Shown one piece after another: positions 40,103 to 49,386 of a stretch of DNA of 54,287 bases. A program made the position numbers and the translations under genes. The stretch lies in contig NZ_JJML01000014.1 of the NCBI RefSeq assembly GCF_000775285.1, forward strand, positions 1-54,287, given 5' to 3'. Below the pieces are notes generated by a model, which worked only from the letters and a program-made list of their open reading frames with translations, was not told where the DNA came from and ran no database searches. The DNA is from Neosynechococcus sphagnicola sy1. Its GTDB lineage: Bacteria > Cyanobacteriota > Cyanobacteriia > Neosynechococcales > Neosynechococcaceae. The stretch's first letter is position 1, and each line of letters starts with the position of its first letter.

Positions 40103-40801
40103 ATGAATCTCCGTGCTTTTCTTGCGGTACCCGTGGCGATGACCGTGATGGTCAGCTCAGCTTATCCAGTTCTAGCCTCCCAGTCTGGTGCGATTGACAC
40201 TGTGCAGTCCGCGACCCGCGTCTTTGATGGGGTGATGTCCAATCCCAAGTCTGAAATTCCCATCGGCATTCTCCGCCGTGCCCAAGCGATCGCCATCTTT
40301 CCCAATGTGGTTAAAGCGGGCTTCATCGTCGGTGGCAGCCGAGGAAGGGGCATTCTGGCGATGCGAGGGGCTAAGGGTGGTTGGAGTAATCCTGTATTCC
40401 TGACGATTACCAGTGGCAGTGTTGGGTTCCAAATTGGGGCTGCTTCCAGTGATATAGTGCTTGTCTTCATGAATAAGCGCAGTGTTGAAACGGCTCTAAC
40501 CAACGACTTCACCCTGGGTGGGAGTGTTTCGGTAGCCGCGGGTCCCGTCGGTAAAGATGCTGTTTCCCCCAACGATGCCCAGTCTACGACAGATATTTTT
40601 TCCTATACGCGCAATCAAGGCCTATTCGCCGGGGTGTCCCTTGAGGGGTCTAAAACTGCCGTAGACCGCGATCGCAACGGTGATTTCTATGGGCAGAGTC
40701 GCATCACTGTGCAGCAAATTGTTACCAACCCCGATCTACCGACACCGCCAGCTGCAGCGGAGTTTAAGCGGGTGTTAGCACGGTATATTCCCCCTCGCTA
40801 G
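40103..40801 (+). CDS. SYLF-domain (YSC84/DUF500-type) lipid-binding protein
   Basis: A 232-aa exported protein. Residues 1-25 (MNLRAFLAVPVAMTVMVSSA) are a signal peptide. The SYLF core follows: IPIGILRRAQAIAIFPNVVK, AGFIVGGSRGRGILAMRG, WSNPVFLTITSGSVGFQIGA, VFMNKRSVETAL, FTLGGSVSVAAGPVGKDA and GLFAGVSLEGSKTAVDRDRN. SYLF domains bind phosphoinositides in eukaryotes; the bacterial periplasmic members have no settled role. It is complete and follows eno by 70 bp on the same strand. Confidence 0.92.
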   Translation: MNLRAFLAVPVAMTVMVSSAYPVLASQSGAIDTVQSATRVFDGVMSNPKSEIPIGILRRAQAIAIFPNVVKAGFIVGGSRGRGILAMRGAKGGWSNPVFLTITSGSVGFQIGAASSDIVLVFMNKRSVETALTNDFTLGGSVSVAAGPVGKDAVSPNDAQSTTDIFSYTRNQGLFAGVSLEGSKTAVDRDRNGDFYGQSRITVQQIVTNPDLPTPPAAAEFKRVLARYIPPR

Positions 40802-41002
40802 AACAGAAATTTCGTGACAATCCCTCATGATCACACTCCTGTCGGAACCACCGTTGATCTCCTCTGGTGGCTGGCTGTAAGGGATGCCTAAAGCAGCAAT
40901 AGCGTACCAATTCATCCGCTGCATCGGGTGCTTATGGTGCGCTTCCTTTTGAGAGAGGCTTCGCGATCGCGGGGATGGTAGAAGTGCCTCAGATTGTGAG
41001 TG
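40802..41002. other. Intergenic region between the SYLF gene and the polysaccharide operon end
   Basis: About 200 bp, apparently non-coding, containing a HIP1 site. The converging genes end on either side. Nothing else is seen. Confidence 0.4.
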
Positions 41003-41035
41003 AAAAAGGTTGGGTTTCCTTGTGTTAACCCAACC
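41003..41035 (-). terminator. Rho-independent terminator of the polysaccharide cluster
   Basis: On the minus strand GGTTGGGTT (41035-41027), a 10-nt loop, then AACCCAACC (41016-41008) form a perfect 9-bp stem followed at once by TTTTT. It lies about 100 bp past the stop of the methyltransferase gene at 41138 and probably ends the long minus-strand transcript. Confidence 0.78.
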
Positions 41036-41137
41036 AATAGAAGAGATAAGGAAGAGATATTGCCATCGCCTCAAACTTTTGTGCGATGGGGGGGAAGGCA
41101 GTCTCCCAGAATCGGCGTTGGACAGTCTGATTCTGTT

Positions 41138-41872
41138 CTAATCTGTCTTACTAGCGGGATATTTCTGACACCAAGCCATCAACTGACCCTCGTTGGGCGA
41201 CGGGGTATCCGTCATCTGTAAAAACGGGTTGTACCCGAGGCGACAGAGGCTATCGATGACCTGTCGAGTTCTGCCCCCCGCCAGCCAGGAACGCATCCAG
41301 CCCATCGCCCAGCACCCTCGCATCTTGATCCGCGAGAAATAGGGGCGCAGCAGATCGGTTAACTCGTCAGGATTGTACTCCCGGATATGTAATGGGTCCC
41401 ATTGGCGATCGGGCTGACGATTGGGGGTACTGATCAGCAGTACGCCTCCCGGTTGCAGAATCCGGTGCATTTCTTGCACGGCCAGTTCTGGATCGTCTAG
41501 ATGCTCAATGACATCGGCACTGAGCACTAGATCAAATTCGCCAGCCTCAAAGGGGAGTTGGTAGGCCGATGCCTGTTGGAGACTGGCCGGACACTGATGC
41601 TGTTGCAGTTGGGCGGCGGCCAGTTGGATGCCAACTTCATCGCCATCAATGCCAAACAATTTGGCTTGGGGACACCGCTGGCTGACCCGGTACAACAGAT
41701 AGCCATCGCCGCAGCCGACATCCAAGACCTTGGTGGCACTGGCAGAGGCTAATTGTGCCAACCCTTGATAGCGGGCGAGCAGCGGCGGGTTAAATTCTGG
41801 ATTACCCCAACGGCGATCGACCTGCCGCCAGTGGTAAGCGCCATTGCGGCGATACTTCTCAAAGTCAGACAT
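41138..41872 (-). CDS. Class I SAM-dependent methyltransferase
   Basis: A 244-aa Rossmann methyltransferase. Motif I is KVLDVGCGDGYLLYRVSQRC. The acidic loop (FGIDGDEVGI), motif IV (DLVLSADVIEHLDDPE) and LQPGGVLLISTPN follow the usual order of UbiE/COQ5-like small-molecule enzymes. In this cluster it probably methylates a sugar or a glycan intermediate, which is inferred from context only. It is the last gene before the terminator at 41003. Confidence 0.9.
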   Translation of the reverse strand: MSDFEKYRRNGAYHWRQVDRRWGNPEFNPPLLARYQGLAQLASASATKVLDVGCGDGYLLYRVSQRCPQAKLFGIDGDEVGIQLAAAQLQQHQCPASLQQASAYQLPFEAGEFDLVLSADVIEHLDDPELAVQEMHRILQPGGVLLISTPNRQPDRQWDPLHIREYNPDELTDLLRPYFSRIKMRGCWAMGWMRSWLAGGRTRQVIDSLCRLGYNPFLQMTDTPSPNEGQLMAWCQKYPASKTD

Positions 41873-41895
41873 GGGGTTGCTACCTGATCACGGGT

Positions 41896-43032
41896 TCAGA
41901 AACTTTCATCATCCTGCAATAATGCCGTCATATAGTTGGCTAAATTAGCGGCAAACCGTTGGCTACTATAACGGCTGATCGCAGTACGTCGTGCCTCAGC
42001 TCCGATCCGTGCCACCTCCTGGGGGTGCTGTTGTAAGTAGGTAATGGCTGCTTCCAGGGCTGGGGCATTTCCCGGTGCCACCAGATAGCAGTTTTCTAGA
42101 TGACGCATCTGTTTCGGTTCCCACAAACCGATGGTACGGGTGAGAATCACGGCCTTGCCGCAGGCCATCGCCTGTAAGGTAGCACTCTGGCCGGAGGGCT
42201 GGGCAACATTTTGCAGGGGAATGATCACAAACTGTGCCTGTTGATAGAGCTGTCGCAAGGCCAGGTCGGTAAACTCTGAGGCAACCTCCACCTGGGGAGC
42301 AGTGGGTGCGATCTCCAGGCGGGTGACGATTTTGAGGCGGCAGTTGGGCAAGGAGGCGATCGCCTGTAACAGGGTGTGATAATCCCGAGCCAGGTCGCTG
42401 CCCACACTCAAGATATAGTCACCCACGGGAGTATCTTCGTTGGGGTGCCAGAACTGGGTATCAATGCCAAAGGGGAGACAGCGAACCCGATCGGGGGGGA
42501 GTTGCAACTGCTGCACCAAAGGCTCGACAGCGCCCTCCCCTAAGACAAGGATTTGTTCAGTGGTCTGTAACAGATGGCGGTACCAGCCTCGAAAGAACCG
42601 ATGGATGAGGGACGGTTGGGGCAATTGACCCAGGCGATCGCTGAGTCCCTGACTGATATAAATACAAGGTGTCGTCAGTAGCCCCAGGGCTTTCAACCCA
42701 GCGATCGGTAAACCACAGCTATCTATGGTGCTGACAATCACCTCAGCCCGCCGCAGCAGTTGGAGATGATCGAGGGCAATATGGAGGGCAAACCCCATTT
42801 TGACTTGACGGGCAATCAACACCTCCAGGGGGTACCAGAGACAGCGTTTCCAGTTCCATTGGTGATCGTCGCCCTCAATCCAGCAGACTTCAAACTCAGC
42901 CGGGTTGAAGTGGTTGAGACCATAGAGCATTTCGTCGGGGCCAACTCCTGCCCTGTAAAGTTCCAGACGTTCCTGGCGCTGCCGCCGAAACACAAAGACC
43001 ACCCGTGGTGGGGAGACAGGAACAACGGTCAT
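41896..43032 (-). CDS. Glycosyltransferase (GT4-like, GT-B fold)
   Basis: 378 aa. The C-terminal donor half carries the GT-B pattern: ILSVGSDLARDYHTLLQAIA, then LALRQLYQQAQFVIIPLQNV, QPSGQSATLQAMACGKAVIL with its Glu position changed to Gln-Ser-Ala-Thr-Leu-Gln, and APALEAAITYLQ. The N-terminal acceptor half is degenerate. It should transfer a sugar onto the growing glycan at the inner membrane; donor and linkage cannot be read from sequence. It starts 3 nt after the GT2 gene stop, so the two are co-expressed. Confidence 0.85.
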   Translation of the reverse strand: MTVVPVSPPRVVFVFRRQRQERLELYRAGVGPDEMLYGLNHFNPAEFEVCWIEGDDHQWNWKRCLWYPLEVLIARQVKMGFALHIALDHLQLLRRAEVIVSTIDSCGLPIAGLKALGLLTTPCIYISQGLSDRLGQLPQPSLIHRFFRGWYRHLLQTTEQILVLGEGAVEPLVQQLQLPPDRVRCLPFGIDTQFWHPNEDTPVGDYILSVGSDLARDYHTLLQAIASLPNCRLKIVTRLEIAPTAPQVEVASEFTDLALRQLYQQAQFVIIPLQNVAQPSGQSATLQAMACGKAVILTRTIGLWEPKQMRHLENCYLVAPGNAPALEAAITYLQQHPQEVARIGAEARRTAISRYSSQRFAANLANYMTALLQDDESF

Positions 43033-43035
43033 GAC

Positions 43036-43971
43036 CTAACGCATCATGTAGGTATCAGCCCCGTAGATGCGGTCAAACAACCAGCGCAACAGTTGTCCCA
43101 GGGTTTTGAACAGTCCCCACTGGGTTCGAGTTGCCAGTTGATCGCACCAGAACAACGGCCAGAACACCAAAAAGTTGCGGTCAAGCATCCCATTATGTCG
43201 CCGCCCCACGGCAGCAATTTCCCGTTTGAAGTCCCACCCTCCTGCCCAAGTTTTGGTGGCCGGATGCCGTCGCCACATGCCCACATCATCAGGGATCGCC
43301 ACCATTGGGAAACGGGGGGTCATCCGCAGGGTCAACTCCCAATCCATGGTGTAGTATAACGACTCATCTAGCCACCCGACTGCGGCCACGGCTTGCCGGC
43401 GAATAAATAGCGATTGGGAGAGGATATAACAGCGTGTTCGCAGCAGTTTGGGGTTGTAGGGACGGTAGGGAATTTTTTGTAAAACCTGATTTTGGGTGTT
43501 AATTTTTGCCCCAGCTCCATAGATTAAATCGGCTGTGGGATGGTTTTGATAGGCACAGGCGATCGCCCAAATCCCATTGGGGTAGAGCAAATCATCAGAG
43601 TTGAGGTAGGCCACCAGTTCCCCAGTGGCACGCTGCCACCCTTTATTGATGGCATGGGTTTGTCCCCGATCCGGCTCACTCACCCAAGCGGTGAGCCAGG
43701 GCTCGTATTGACGAATGATCCCTAGGGTTTGATCGCTGCTGCCCCCATCCATGATCAGACACTCCAGGTCTGGATACCCCTGGAGCAACACAGAGCGAAT
43801 GGTAGCTTCGATGAACTCTCCTTGGTTATAGGACGGAATCACAATACTAATGCGGGGCCAATCCTGGGTAGCGGCAAGCCCCAGGGGATGGCTAAGACTT
43901 TCGTGGGTCCACGGCCACCCGGTTTGATCGGCGGGGGGCAGCGGCAATTCATAGCAGGAGGGACATCGCAT
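43036..43971 (-). CDS. Glycosyltransferase family 2
   Basis: A 311-aa inverting GT-A enzyme. The start SIVIPSYNQGEFIEATIRSV LQGYPDLEC-type core, LIMDGGSSDQTLGIIRQYEP, and the metal-binding DxD region (YLNSDDLLYPNG) are all present, and the acceptor-side ending (YTMDWELTLRM, DVGMWRRHPATKT) is typical of O-antigen GT2 enzymes. The N-terminus begins with MRCPSCYELP, a Cys pair of unknown meaning. No membrane helix. It lies in the cluster between two other transferases. Confidence 0.92.
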   Translation of the reverse strand: MRCPSCYELPLPPADQTGWPWTHESLSHPLGLAATQDWPRISIVIPSYNQGEFIEATIRSVLLQGYPDLECLIMDGGSSDQTLGIIRQYEPWLTAWVSEPDRGQTHAINKGWQRATGELVAYLNSDDLLYPNGIWAIACAYQNHPTADLIYGAGAKINTQNQVLQKIPYRPYNPKLLRTRCYILSQSLFIRRQAVAAVGWLDESLYYTMDWELTLRMTPRFPMVAIPDDVGMWRRHPATKTWAGGWDFKREIAAVGRRHNGMLDRNFLVFWPLFWCDQLATRTQWGLFKTLGQLLRWLFDRIYGADTYMMR

Positions 43972-43993
43972 AATTCGGATAATTACTGACCCC

Positions 43994-45025
43994 TTAAAAC
44001 ACCAAACTACCCACGACTAAAATGGCTTCACCCCTGACAAACACTGCCTGATAGAGATCCCAGAGGTGAAACAGCGATCGCAGCAGGTTGCGGGGGAAGG
44101 GCAAGGGCTGAGGGGGGAGGACGGTTTTAACTCTTAAGCTGGAGAGCAACTCGGCGCCTTCTCCCCTGGTTGCTCCCAAAGTACGATGTAGTTGTGCCAG
44201 GGTTTGAATATAAAGTCCATAGATCTGCTGCCGCACCATCGTCGTGGGTTGATAGTGCGCCTGCCACTGGGGATCGTACACAAAGGCATTGATTTGTTTG
44301 AAGCGATGGAAGTGGAAGAAAATCAAGGGGTGATCATCCACCCACAATGTCCGATCCTGACGATGAATCCTGTAATTTGCCAGATTCCAGGTCGCCAAGT
44401 TAGCCCCCTTGTGTTGCAGGACGACCACCCCCGGAAACTGGGTCGGCCAATGATCAAGATACTTCTGATCGGCAAACTTATCCGCTTCTAAACGGTCATA
44501 GCACCACTCCAAACAGCGATCTCGCCACCACTGGAGGCAATCCAACCCTGAGCGATCGCGGCGAAACGAGAGCCAACCGACATTAAAACGACCAAACTGT
44601 TCCAGATGCCGCAATGTCTCCGGGAAGCGATGTTCAATCAGGGCGATAGAATGGCTACCCATTTCAGTGTAGAGCGGGGCCGGATCGGCAAAGAAAAACA
44701 AGTCAGCATCCAGATAGGTAATCAGATCCACTTCTGGATGGTGCTTGAGGACAAACAGCGGCAGACAGGGGGTGCAGGTAAAGTAATATTCCACCGGCGA
44801 TCGCGTGGGTTTAACCGTGACCAATGCGGGGTTTTCAGCCTCCAACGCCGTCAGGGCGATCGCCTGAAGATGGGGCAAATTTAAATCCATCAGCAGCTCG
44901 TAGCACCGATCACTCAAGCACAGCACCCAGAGCTTAAAAGCTGAGCAGTAGCGCTCTAAGGACTGATAGAGAGCCAACCCCCGTGGCAGATAACGATGAT
45001 CAAAATAAGTACAAAAATAATACAC
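43994..45025 (-). CDS. Glycosyltransferase with GT-A DxD motif (GT8-like)
   Basis: 343 aa from GTG 45025, whose G overlaps the TAG stop of the aminotransferase gene (TAGTG). The sequence starts with an YFCTYFDHRYLPRGLALYQS motif typical of this cyanobacterial cell-wall transferase family. Catalytic metal binding is shown by LITYLDADLFFFADP. A later FNVGWLSFRRD, ADQKYLDHWP and NLATWNLANYRI fit family members of O-antigen clusters. Sugar specificity is not readable. Confidence 0.85.
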   Translation of the reverse strand: MYYFCTYFDHRYLPRGLALYQSLERYCSAFKLWVLCLSDRCYELLMDLNLPHLQAIALTALEAENPALVTVKPTRSPVEYYFTCTPCLPLFVLKHHPEVDLITYLDADLFFFADPAPLYTEMGSHSIALIEHRFPETLRHLEQFGRFNVGWLSFRRDRSGLDCLQWWRDRCLEWCYDRLEADKFADQKYLDHWPTQFPGVVVLQHKGANLATWNLANYRIHRQDRTLWVDDHPLIFFHFHRFKQINAFVYDPQWQAHYQPTTMVRQQIYGLYIQTLAQLHRTLGATRGEGAELLSSLRVKTVLPPQPLPFPRNLLRSLFHLWDLYQAVFVRGEAILVVGSLVF

Positions 45026-46169
45026 TAGCGGTTCTCAGCCTGCTGCTCATACCAGTCAACAATCCTATCACCCACAAACTCCGCTTGCTCCAGGGGTAAT
45101 TGGGGGTACATCGGCAGACTCAGTACCTCGCGGCACGCCTGTTCGGTGTGCTCCAGGCCGCCCGCCCCAATCAAGACACGTCCCTGGTAGGCGGGTTGGG
45201 CATGGACGGGCAGGGGATAGTGGATCAACGTGCCAATGGCTGCGGCTTTCAACCAGGCTTGCAGGCGATGGCGCTGGGGATGGCGAATCACATACTGATG
45301 GAAGACGGGGTTGACCGGAGCCTGAGCGGGGGGGTAGCGTCAGATTGGTCTGGCTCAGCCTCCGCTGATACACCTCAGCTAGCTGCTGCCGCTGGGCATT
45401 GTCTCTATCCAGTGCTTGTAACTTTACCCGCAAAATCGCGGCTTGAATCTCATCCAAGCGGCTGTTCATCCCTGGAATTTCACTGATATAGCGCTGTTTC
45501 CAGCCATATTCCCGCAGCTGTCGTGCTTTTGCCGCTAACCTGGGATCGTCGGTGACCACCAGCCCTCCATCCCCCAAGGCTCCGAGATTTTTGGTCGGGT
45601 AGAAGCTAAAGGTCGCCATGGTGCCCCAACTACCCGTCATCCGTCCTTCCAGGGTAGCCCCATGGGATTGAGCACAGTCTTCAATCACCACCAGACCATA
45701 GCGGTGGGCAAGATCCAGAATCCTGGGCAGGTCGGCGCTGTGTCCATACAAATGCACCGGGATCACAGCCTTGGGACGGCGCCCCCGAGTGACTGGACTG
45801 CCGCAGGGTGGCCTCGAGAGCATTGGGATCGAGGGTATAAGTTTGGGGATCAATATCCACCAGCAGAGGCACCGCCCCTACCAGTTCAATTGCCGCCACG
45901 GTTGCCACTGCCGTATGGGAAACGGTGATCACCAGATCCCCTGACTCAATGCCACAGGTTCGCAGGGCAATCACCAGGGCATCGGTGCCATTGGCAACCC
46001 CCAGGCCATGACTGACCCCCACGTACTGGGCGAACTCCTGCTCAAAGGCCGTGACTTCCTGACCCAGCACATACCAGCCACTGGTTAGTACCTGGGCGAT
46101 CGCGGCATCGATCGCAGCTTGATGCGCTAAATAGCTGGCCTTGGGGTTGGTCTGGGGAATGCTGGGCAT
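45025..46169 (-). CDS. DegT/DnrJ/EryC1 sugar aminotransferase (two frameshifts)
   Basis: A PLP enzyme that transaminates a nucleotide-linked keto sugar. Motifs in order: YVLGQEVTAFEQEFAQYVGV, GVANGTDALVIALR, VITVSHTAVATVAAI, AVIPVHLYGHSADLPRI, VIEDCAQSHGA, FSFYPTKNLGALGDGG with the Schiff-base Lys, then MNSRLDEIQAAILRVKL and IGTLIHYPLPVHAQPAY. The frame shifts near 45,785 (G5 on the coding strand) and at 45,329-45,335 (C7). Two extra bases account for the length (1143 nt, 381 codons, after removal). The gene is whole biologically in my reading. Confidence 0.93.
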
Positions 46170-46184
46170 GGTTGATGGATGGCG

Positions 46185-47177
46185 CTACAAGTAATGGGCC
46201 AAATATTGGCGATAAAAGCTGAGAGTATTGGACAGGGCTTGATTTAGGGAGGTTTGGGGTTGCCACCCCAGCCGTGATTGGATCGCCTGAAAGTCAGCGT
46301 AGTAATCGCCAATATCAATGGGTTTGCGATCGCTGGGGAAGGGATGTAAGTGGTAACTACCGCTGCCATGCACCTGAATCAGCAACGCTGCCAGATCTTG
46401 AAGGTTGATGACGCAGTCCCCCCCTAAGTTAAACACCTGACCATCGGCTTCTGGCTGCAACCCAGCCAATAACAACGCCTCTACCACATCATCCACATAG
46501 GTAAAGTCTCGCAGTTGGCTACCTCCCCAGACTTCCAGGGGTTGGTTTTCCAGGAGTCGACGAATCCAGACGCCGAGAAAGGTCTGTCGGGCATCTTTAA
46601 TCCGCATCCGAGGCCCAATGGTATTGGTGAGTCGGAGGGCACAGGCACGAATGCCATAAACATTGTTGTAAAGAATGTGATACCACTCCCCCGCCATTTT
46701 ATTAATGCCATTCACATCCACCGGACGCAGCAAATGCTGTTCGTCCACGGGTAAATAGTCGGGTTTACCATAGATTTGGCGCGTGCTTGCAAACAAAATC
46801 TTAATTGTCGGATTATACTTGCGGCAGGTTTCTAAGATTGACAGTTGAGCACGGCAATTGATTTCTAAATCCGTGTAGGGATCTTGCATCGAATCCATGT
46901 GACTGGTTTGACCTGCCAGATTGAACAGATAGTCTTGCCCTTGCACCAGATAGCGAAAACTATGCTCGTCTCGCACATCTGAAATATTGATCCGTACCTG
47001 GTGCTGAATCGCATCAATATTGAAAAGATTGCCACCATATTCAGGAATCAGGGTATCGACAAGCAGTACCTCTGCTCCAAGACCAACAAGGCGATGGGCA
47101 AGGTTCGAGCCAATGAAACCCAATCCGCCAGTGATCAATATTTTCTTGGCCTGAAATTGCAAATAATCTGGGATCAA
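46185..47177 (-). CDS. SDR-type NDP-sugar epimerase/dehydratase lacking the canonical Tyr
   Basis: 330 aa from TTG 47177 (MIPDYLQFQAKKILITGG). The extended SDR NAD-binding loop ITGGLGFIGSNLAHRLV is intact, as are DVRD, NLAGQTSHMDSM and FASTRQIYG. The expected Tyr-x3-Lys catalytic pair reads NGINKMAGE: the lysine is present, but Asn stands at the Tyr position. I recall the same pattern from related sequences in other genomes, so it may define a subfamily with altered chemistry. The C-terminal substrate part (RLTNTIGPRMRIKDARQTFL, LRDFTYVDDVV, FNLGG) is normal. Gene order links it with the aminotransferase. Confidence 0.87.
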   Translation of the reverse strand: MIPDYLQFQAKKILITGGLGFIGSNLAHRLVGLGAEVLLVDTLIPEYGGNLFNIDAIQHQVRINISDVRDEHSFRYLVQGQDYLFNLAGQTSHMDSMQDPYTDLEINCRAQLSILETCRKYNPTIKILFASTRQIYGKPDYLPVDEQHLLRPVDVNGINKMAGEWYHILYNNVYGIRACALRLTNTIGPRMRIKDARQTFLGVWIRRLLENQPLEVWGGSQLRDFTYVDDVVEALLLAGLQPEADGQVFNLGGDCVINLQDLAALLIQVHGSGSYHLHPFPSDRKPIDIGDYYADFQAIQSRLGWQPQTSLNQALSNTLSFYRQYLAHYL

Positions 47178-47201
47178 GATTGTTCTCTGACTGAATACAA
47201 A

Positions 47202-48188
47202 CTAAGGGGACGTGAATTTATATCTGATGCGATTGAGCAGGCGCTGGAATAGATCGGTTGTGGTATCTGCTTGCAGGTTTTGATCCGCTAGATTGATCTG
47301 AGTCATGGGTTCAGCTTGCATTAGTTTTGCGGATGTATCCTGACCAAATCGCTGCTGATAAGCCATGCCCACTTCAAAGGCAAAGCCCCATTGCTGATCA
47401 ATCATGGAGAAAATCCATAATAGGAGATAGTCTCGTTGACCGGACTCACTTTCGGCCAGCCACTCCAGACTTCTGAGGTAACGAGCATTACACCAGTAAG
47501 GACTTTTTTTGATCACCGCTTGACAACGATCACGATTAATTTCAGCGTCAAGAGTGGTCATTTTTTCGATGGTACTCGAACGCATTCGCACAGCTCCCGC
47601 AACCCGTAAGTCAGAAAGCCAAAAGCCTTGTTTTAGCAGGTTAGGGTGGGCTGAGACAAATAAGTCTTCCCCTCGATAGGCATCCATCAGGCCAGGTTCA
47701 ATATCAACCGCAAGTACATGGGATCGTAGAGTCTCCTCCAAACTGTTGAACAATCGCAGATCAGTTCCCTGGGAATCTAGTTTGATCCAATCAATCTGGG
47801 GTAAGGAAAACTGTTCTACAACCGCATTAAGTGTCGTGGCCGGAGCTTTGACCCGATCTACGACTCGGAACAGGGGGGAGAATAGGTAATTTTCGAGAAA
47901 GGGGGTATCTGGCTCCAGGGTACTGGAGCATTGAGGGTGGTGGGTGAGATAGAAACAGGCTTCGGTAGTGTCTGGATCAGCTGTCACTGCTTGATTGACC
48001 AGAATCGACTGGTAGAAAACTTCACTGGGGGGTTCACCGAACTCTCGGGCATCTGGATCAAACCCAACATAGACAGACTGAGCTGCTAGATCCTGCCACA
48101 TTTTGGGTGGTGTTCCCGATGCCCCAATATCAACCAAAACTGGCTGAAGCTGATGCAGAGATAAAAGCTTTTTAACCGCAGGATTCAT
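47202..48188 (-). CDS. FkbM-like methyltransferase
   Basis: A 328-aa protein with FkbM-type features: an opening VLVDIGASGTPP loop, TLNAVVEQFSLPQIDWIKLD, SQGTDLRLFNSLEETL (cofactor and catalytic region) and VLAVDIEPGLMD. FkbM-like enzymes O-methylate sugars or polyketides. The C-terminal third (from about 200) does not resemble FkbM and may recognise the glycan acceptor. Start ATG 48188. It lies between the SDR and TIGR04325-type genes on the same strand. Confidence 0.75.
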   Translation of the reverse strand: MNPAVKKLLSLHQLQPVLVDIGASGTPPKMWQDLAAQSVYVGFDPDAREFGEPPSEVFYQSILVNQAVTADPDTTEACFYLTHHPQCSSTLEPDTPFLENYLFSPLFRVVDRVKAPATTLNAVVEQFSLPQIDWIKLDSQGTDLRLFNSLEETLRSHVLAVDIEPGLMDAYRGEDLFVSAHPNLLKQGFWLSDLRVAGAVRMRSSTIEKMTTLDAEINRDRCQAVIKKSPYWCNARYLRSLEWLAESESGQRDYLLLWIFSMIDQQWGFAFEVGMAYQQRFGQDTSAKLMQAEPMTQINLADQNLQADTTTDLFQRLLNRIRYKFTSP

Positions 48189-48205
48189 AGGATTAGAATT
48201 GAAGA

Positions 48206-49084
48206 CTATGGGTGGCTACCTACAGTTTTACGAAACAAAAATCCCCGGTATTCATTTTGTTCCGGTGCATTTTTAATCAGAGGGCGATGGCCATTGACAA
48301 ACTCTCGTACTAGTTCTAATCCAGCAGTTTGACAACAGGTAATTAATTCATGACGATTCAGACACCAACCTAAGTACTCTGTATTATAGCCATACTTGTA
48401 AGGGCGTTGAATAAAAACAAAGCTAGGAGTTTGTTGTAAAGTAGGACAGTTGGTCACCAATAAATAATTACCAGTGACCTGACTCAACCGATTTAAGATG
48501 CCCAACCAATCCTGTGAAAACTGTAATGAACCACTCACGAGGACAAAATCATAGGTTTGTTCGAGGCAAGATTCATCGGCGTAAAAATGGGCATGGGGGA
48601 ATAATTCCTGTCCATAATTAGTGAGGACTGGCACATCCTTACAATGATAATTAATAGTGATATTGGGCAGCAGGGCTTTGCTGAGTAAATAATAGTGCCC
48701 AATGCCCCCGCCCCAATCGAGAAAGGTAAGTGATTGCCGACCTTGAGCTGCAAGGGCGATCGCATAGCCAAAGGTGATCATGATGTTGTGACTAACAATA
48801 TCGGTTTTAGTTGCCAGGTTAGACTCATGGGAGATTCCCAGGGGAGTCGTTCCTTGAACCATTTCTACAAAGCGCGGCCACTTTTCCTGATAAACCGCCA
48901 GCACCTCCGACACATTCCATCCCTTGACCTCTGGATGTTGATCGAGATAGTCCCATCCTTCCGGGATGTATTCCCATTCTGGCACCGATGAATCAGGGGT
49001 TTGCACCGGTTGATTCAGCCATAGCCGCCTTGCCAATTGCCAAACCAGGGGCGGTGTCATGGATCTGATTAGCTCTTTCAGCAT
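48206..49084 (-). CDS. TIGR04325-type putative methyltransferase
   Basis: A 292-aa protein matching the LIC12133/TIGR04325 pattern: SLTFLDWGGGIGHYYLLSKA for SAM binding, then YHCKDVPVLTNYGQEL, HFYADESCLEQTYDFVLVSG, SLQFSQDWLGILNRL and LVTNCPTLQQTPSFVFIQRP. These proteins are found in O-antigen and exopolysaccharide loci and are thought to methylate sugars. ATG 49084 marks the left edge of the AT-rich island; upstream sequence contains no obvious ribosome binding site. Confidence 0.83.
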   Translation of the reverse strand: MLKELIRSMTPPLVWQLARRLWLNQPVQTPDSSVPEWEYIPEGWDYLDQHPEVKGWNVSEVLAVYQEKWPRFVEMVQGTTPLGISHESNLATKTDIVSHNIMITFGYAIALAAQGRQSLTFLDWGGGIGHYYLLSKALLPNITINYHCKDVPVLTNYGQELFPHAHFYADESCLEQTYDFVLVSGSLQFSQDWLGILNRLSQVTGNYLLVTNCPTLQQTPSFVFIQRPYKYGYNTEYLGWCLNRHELITCCQTAGLELVREFVNGHRPLIKNAPEQNEYRGFLFRKTVGSHP

Positions 49085-49386
49085 CTCTTCTTATCTAATA
49101 AATTTTTCAGCATCTCTTGAGCAACGTAAGTTACACTAGTGACTGCTTTCAGAGCCAGTCTTAGGTCTCTTCTCGTCCAACTAGTCGTCTGATGTGGAGA
49201 AAGATTTAAGATCCCGCACAAGCAACCATATTGTAAAGGAAATGTGAGATATTTGGGAACCGAAACCAGTCTCACTTACAAGATTTTCAAGGTACAATAC
49301 CATTTGCATGGTTACTTTGCAAACCACGTGATCAAACCAATGTGGTTAAGTTTACATAAAAAGCAAAAAAGAAAGGAGTGATTCCA
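49085..49386. other. AT-rich intergenic region between divergent methyltransferase genes
   Basis: About 300 bp, clearly lower in GC than the flanks from about 49,230 onward. It should contain back-to-back promoters. AAAGGAG at about 49,373-49,379 is the ribosome binding site of the plus-strand gene. No other structure seen. Confidence 0.45.

Noticed and set aside
40775..41074. 99-codon minus-strand frame past the methyltransferase gene
   Set aside because: It spans the terminator hairpin and the end of the SYLF gene and has no similarity.
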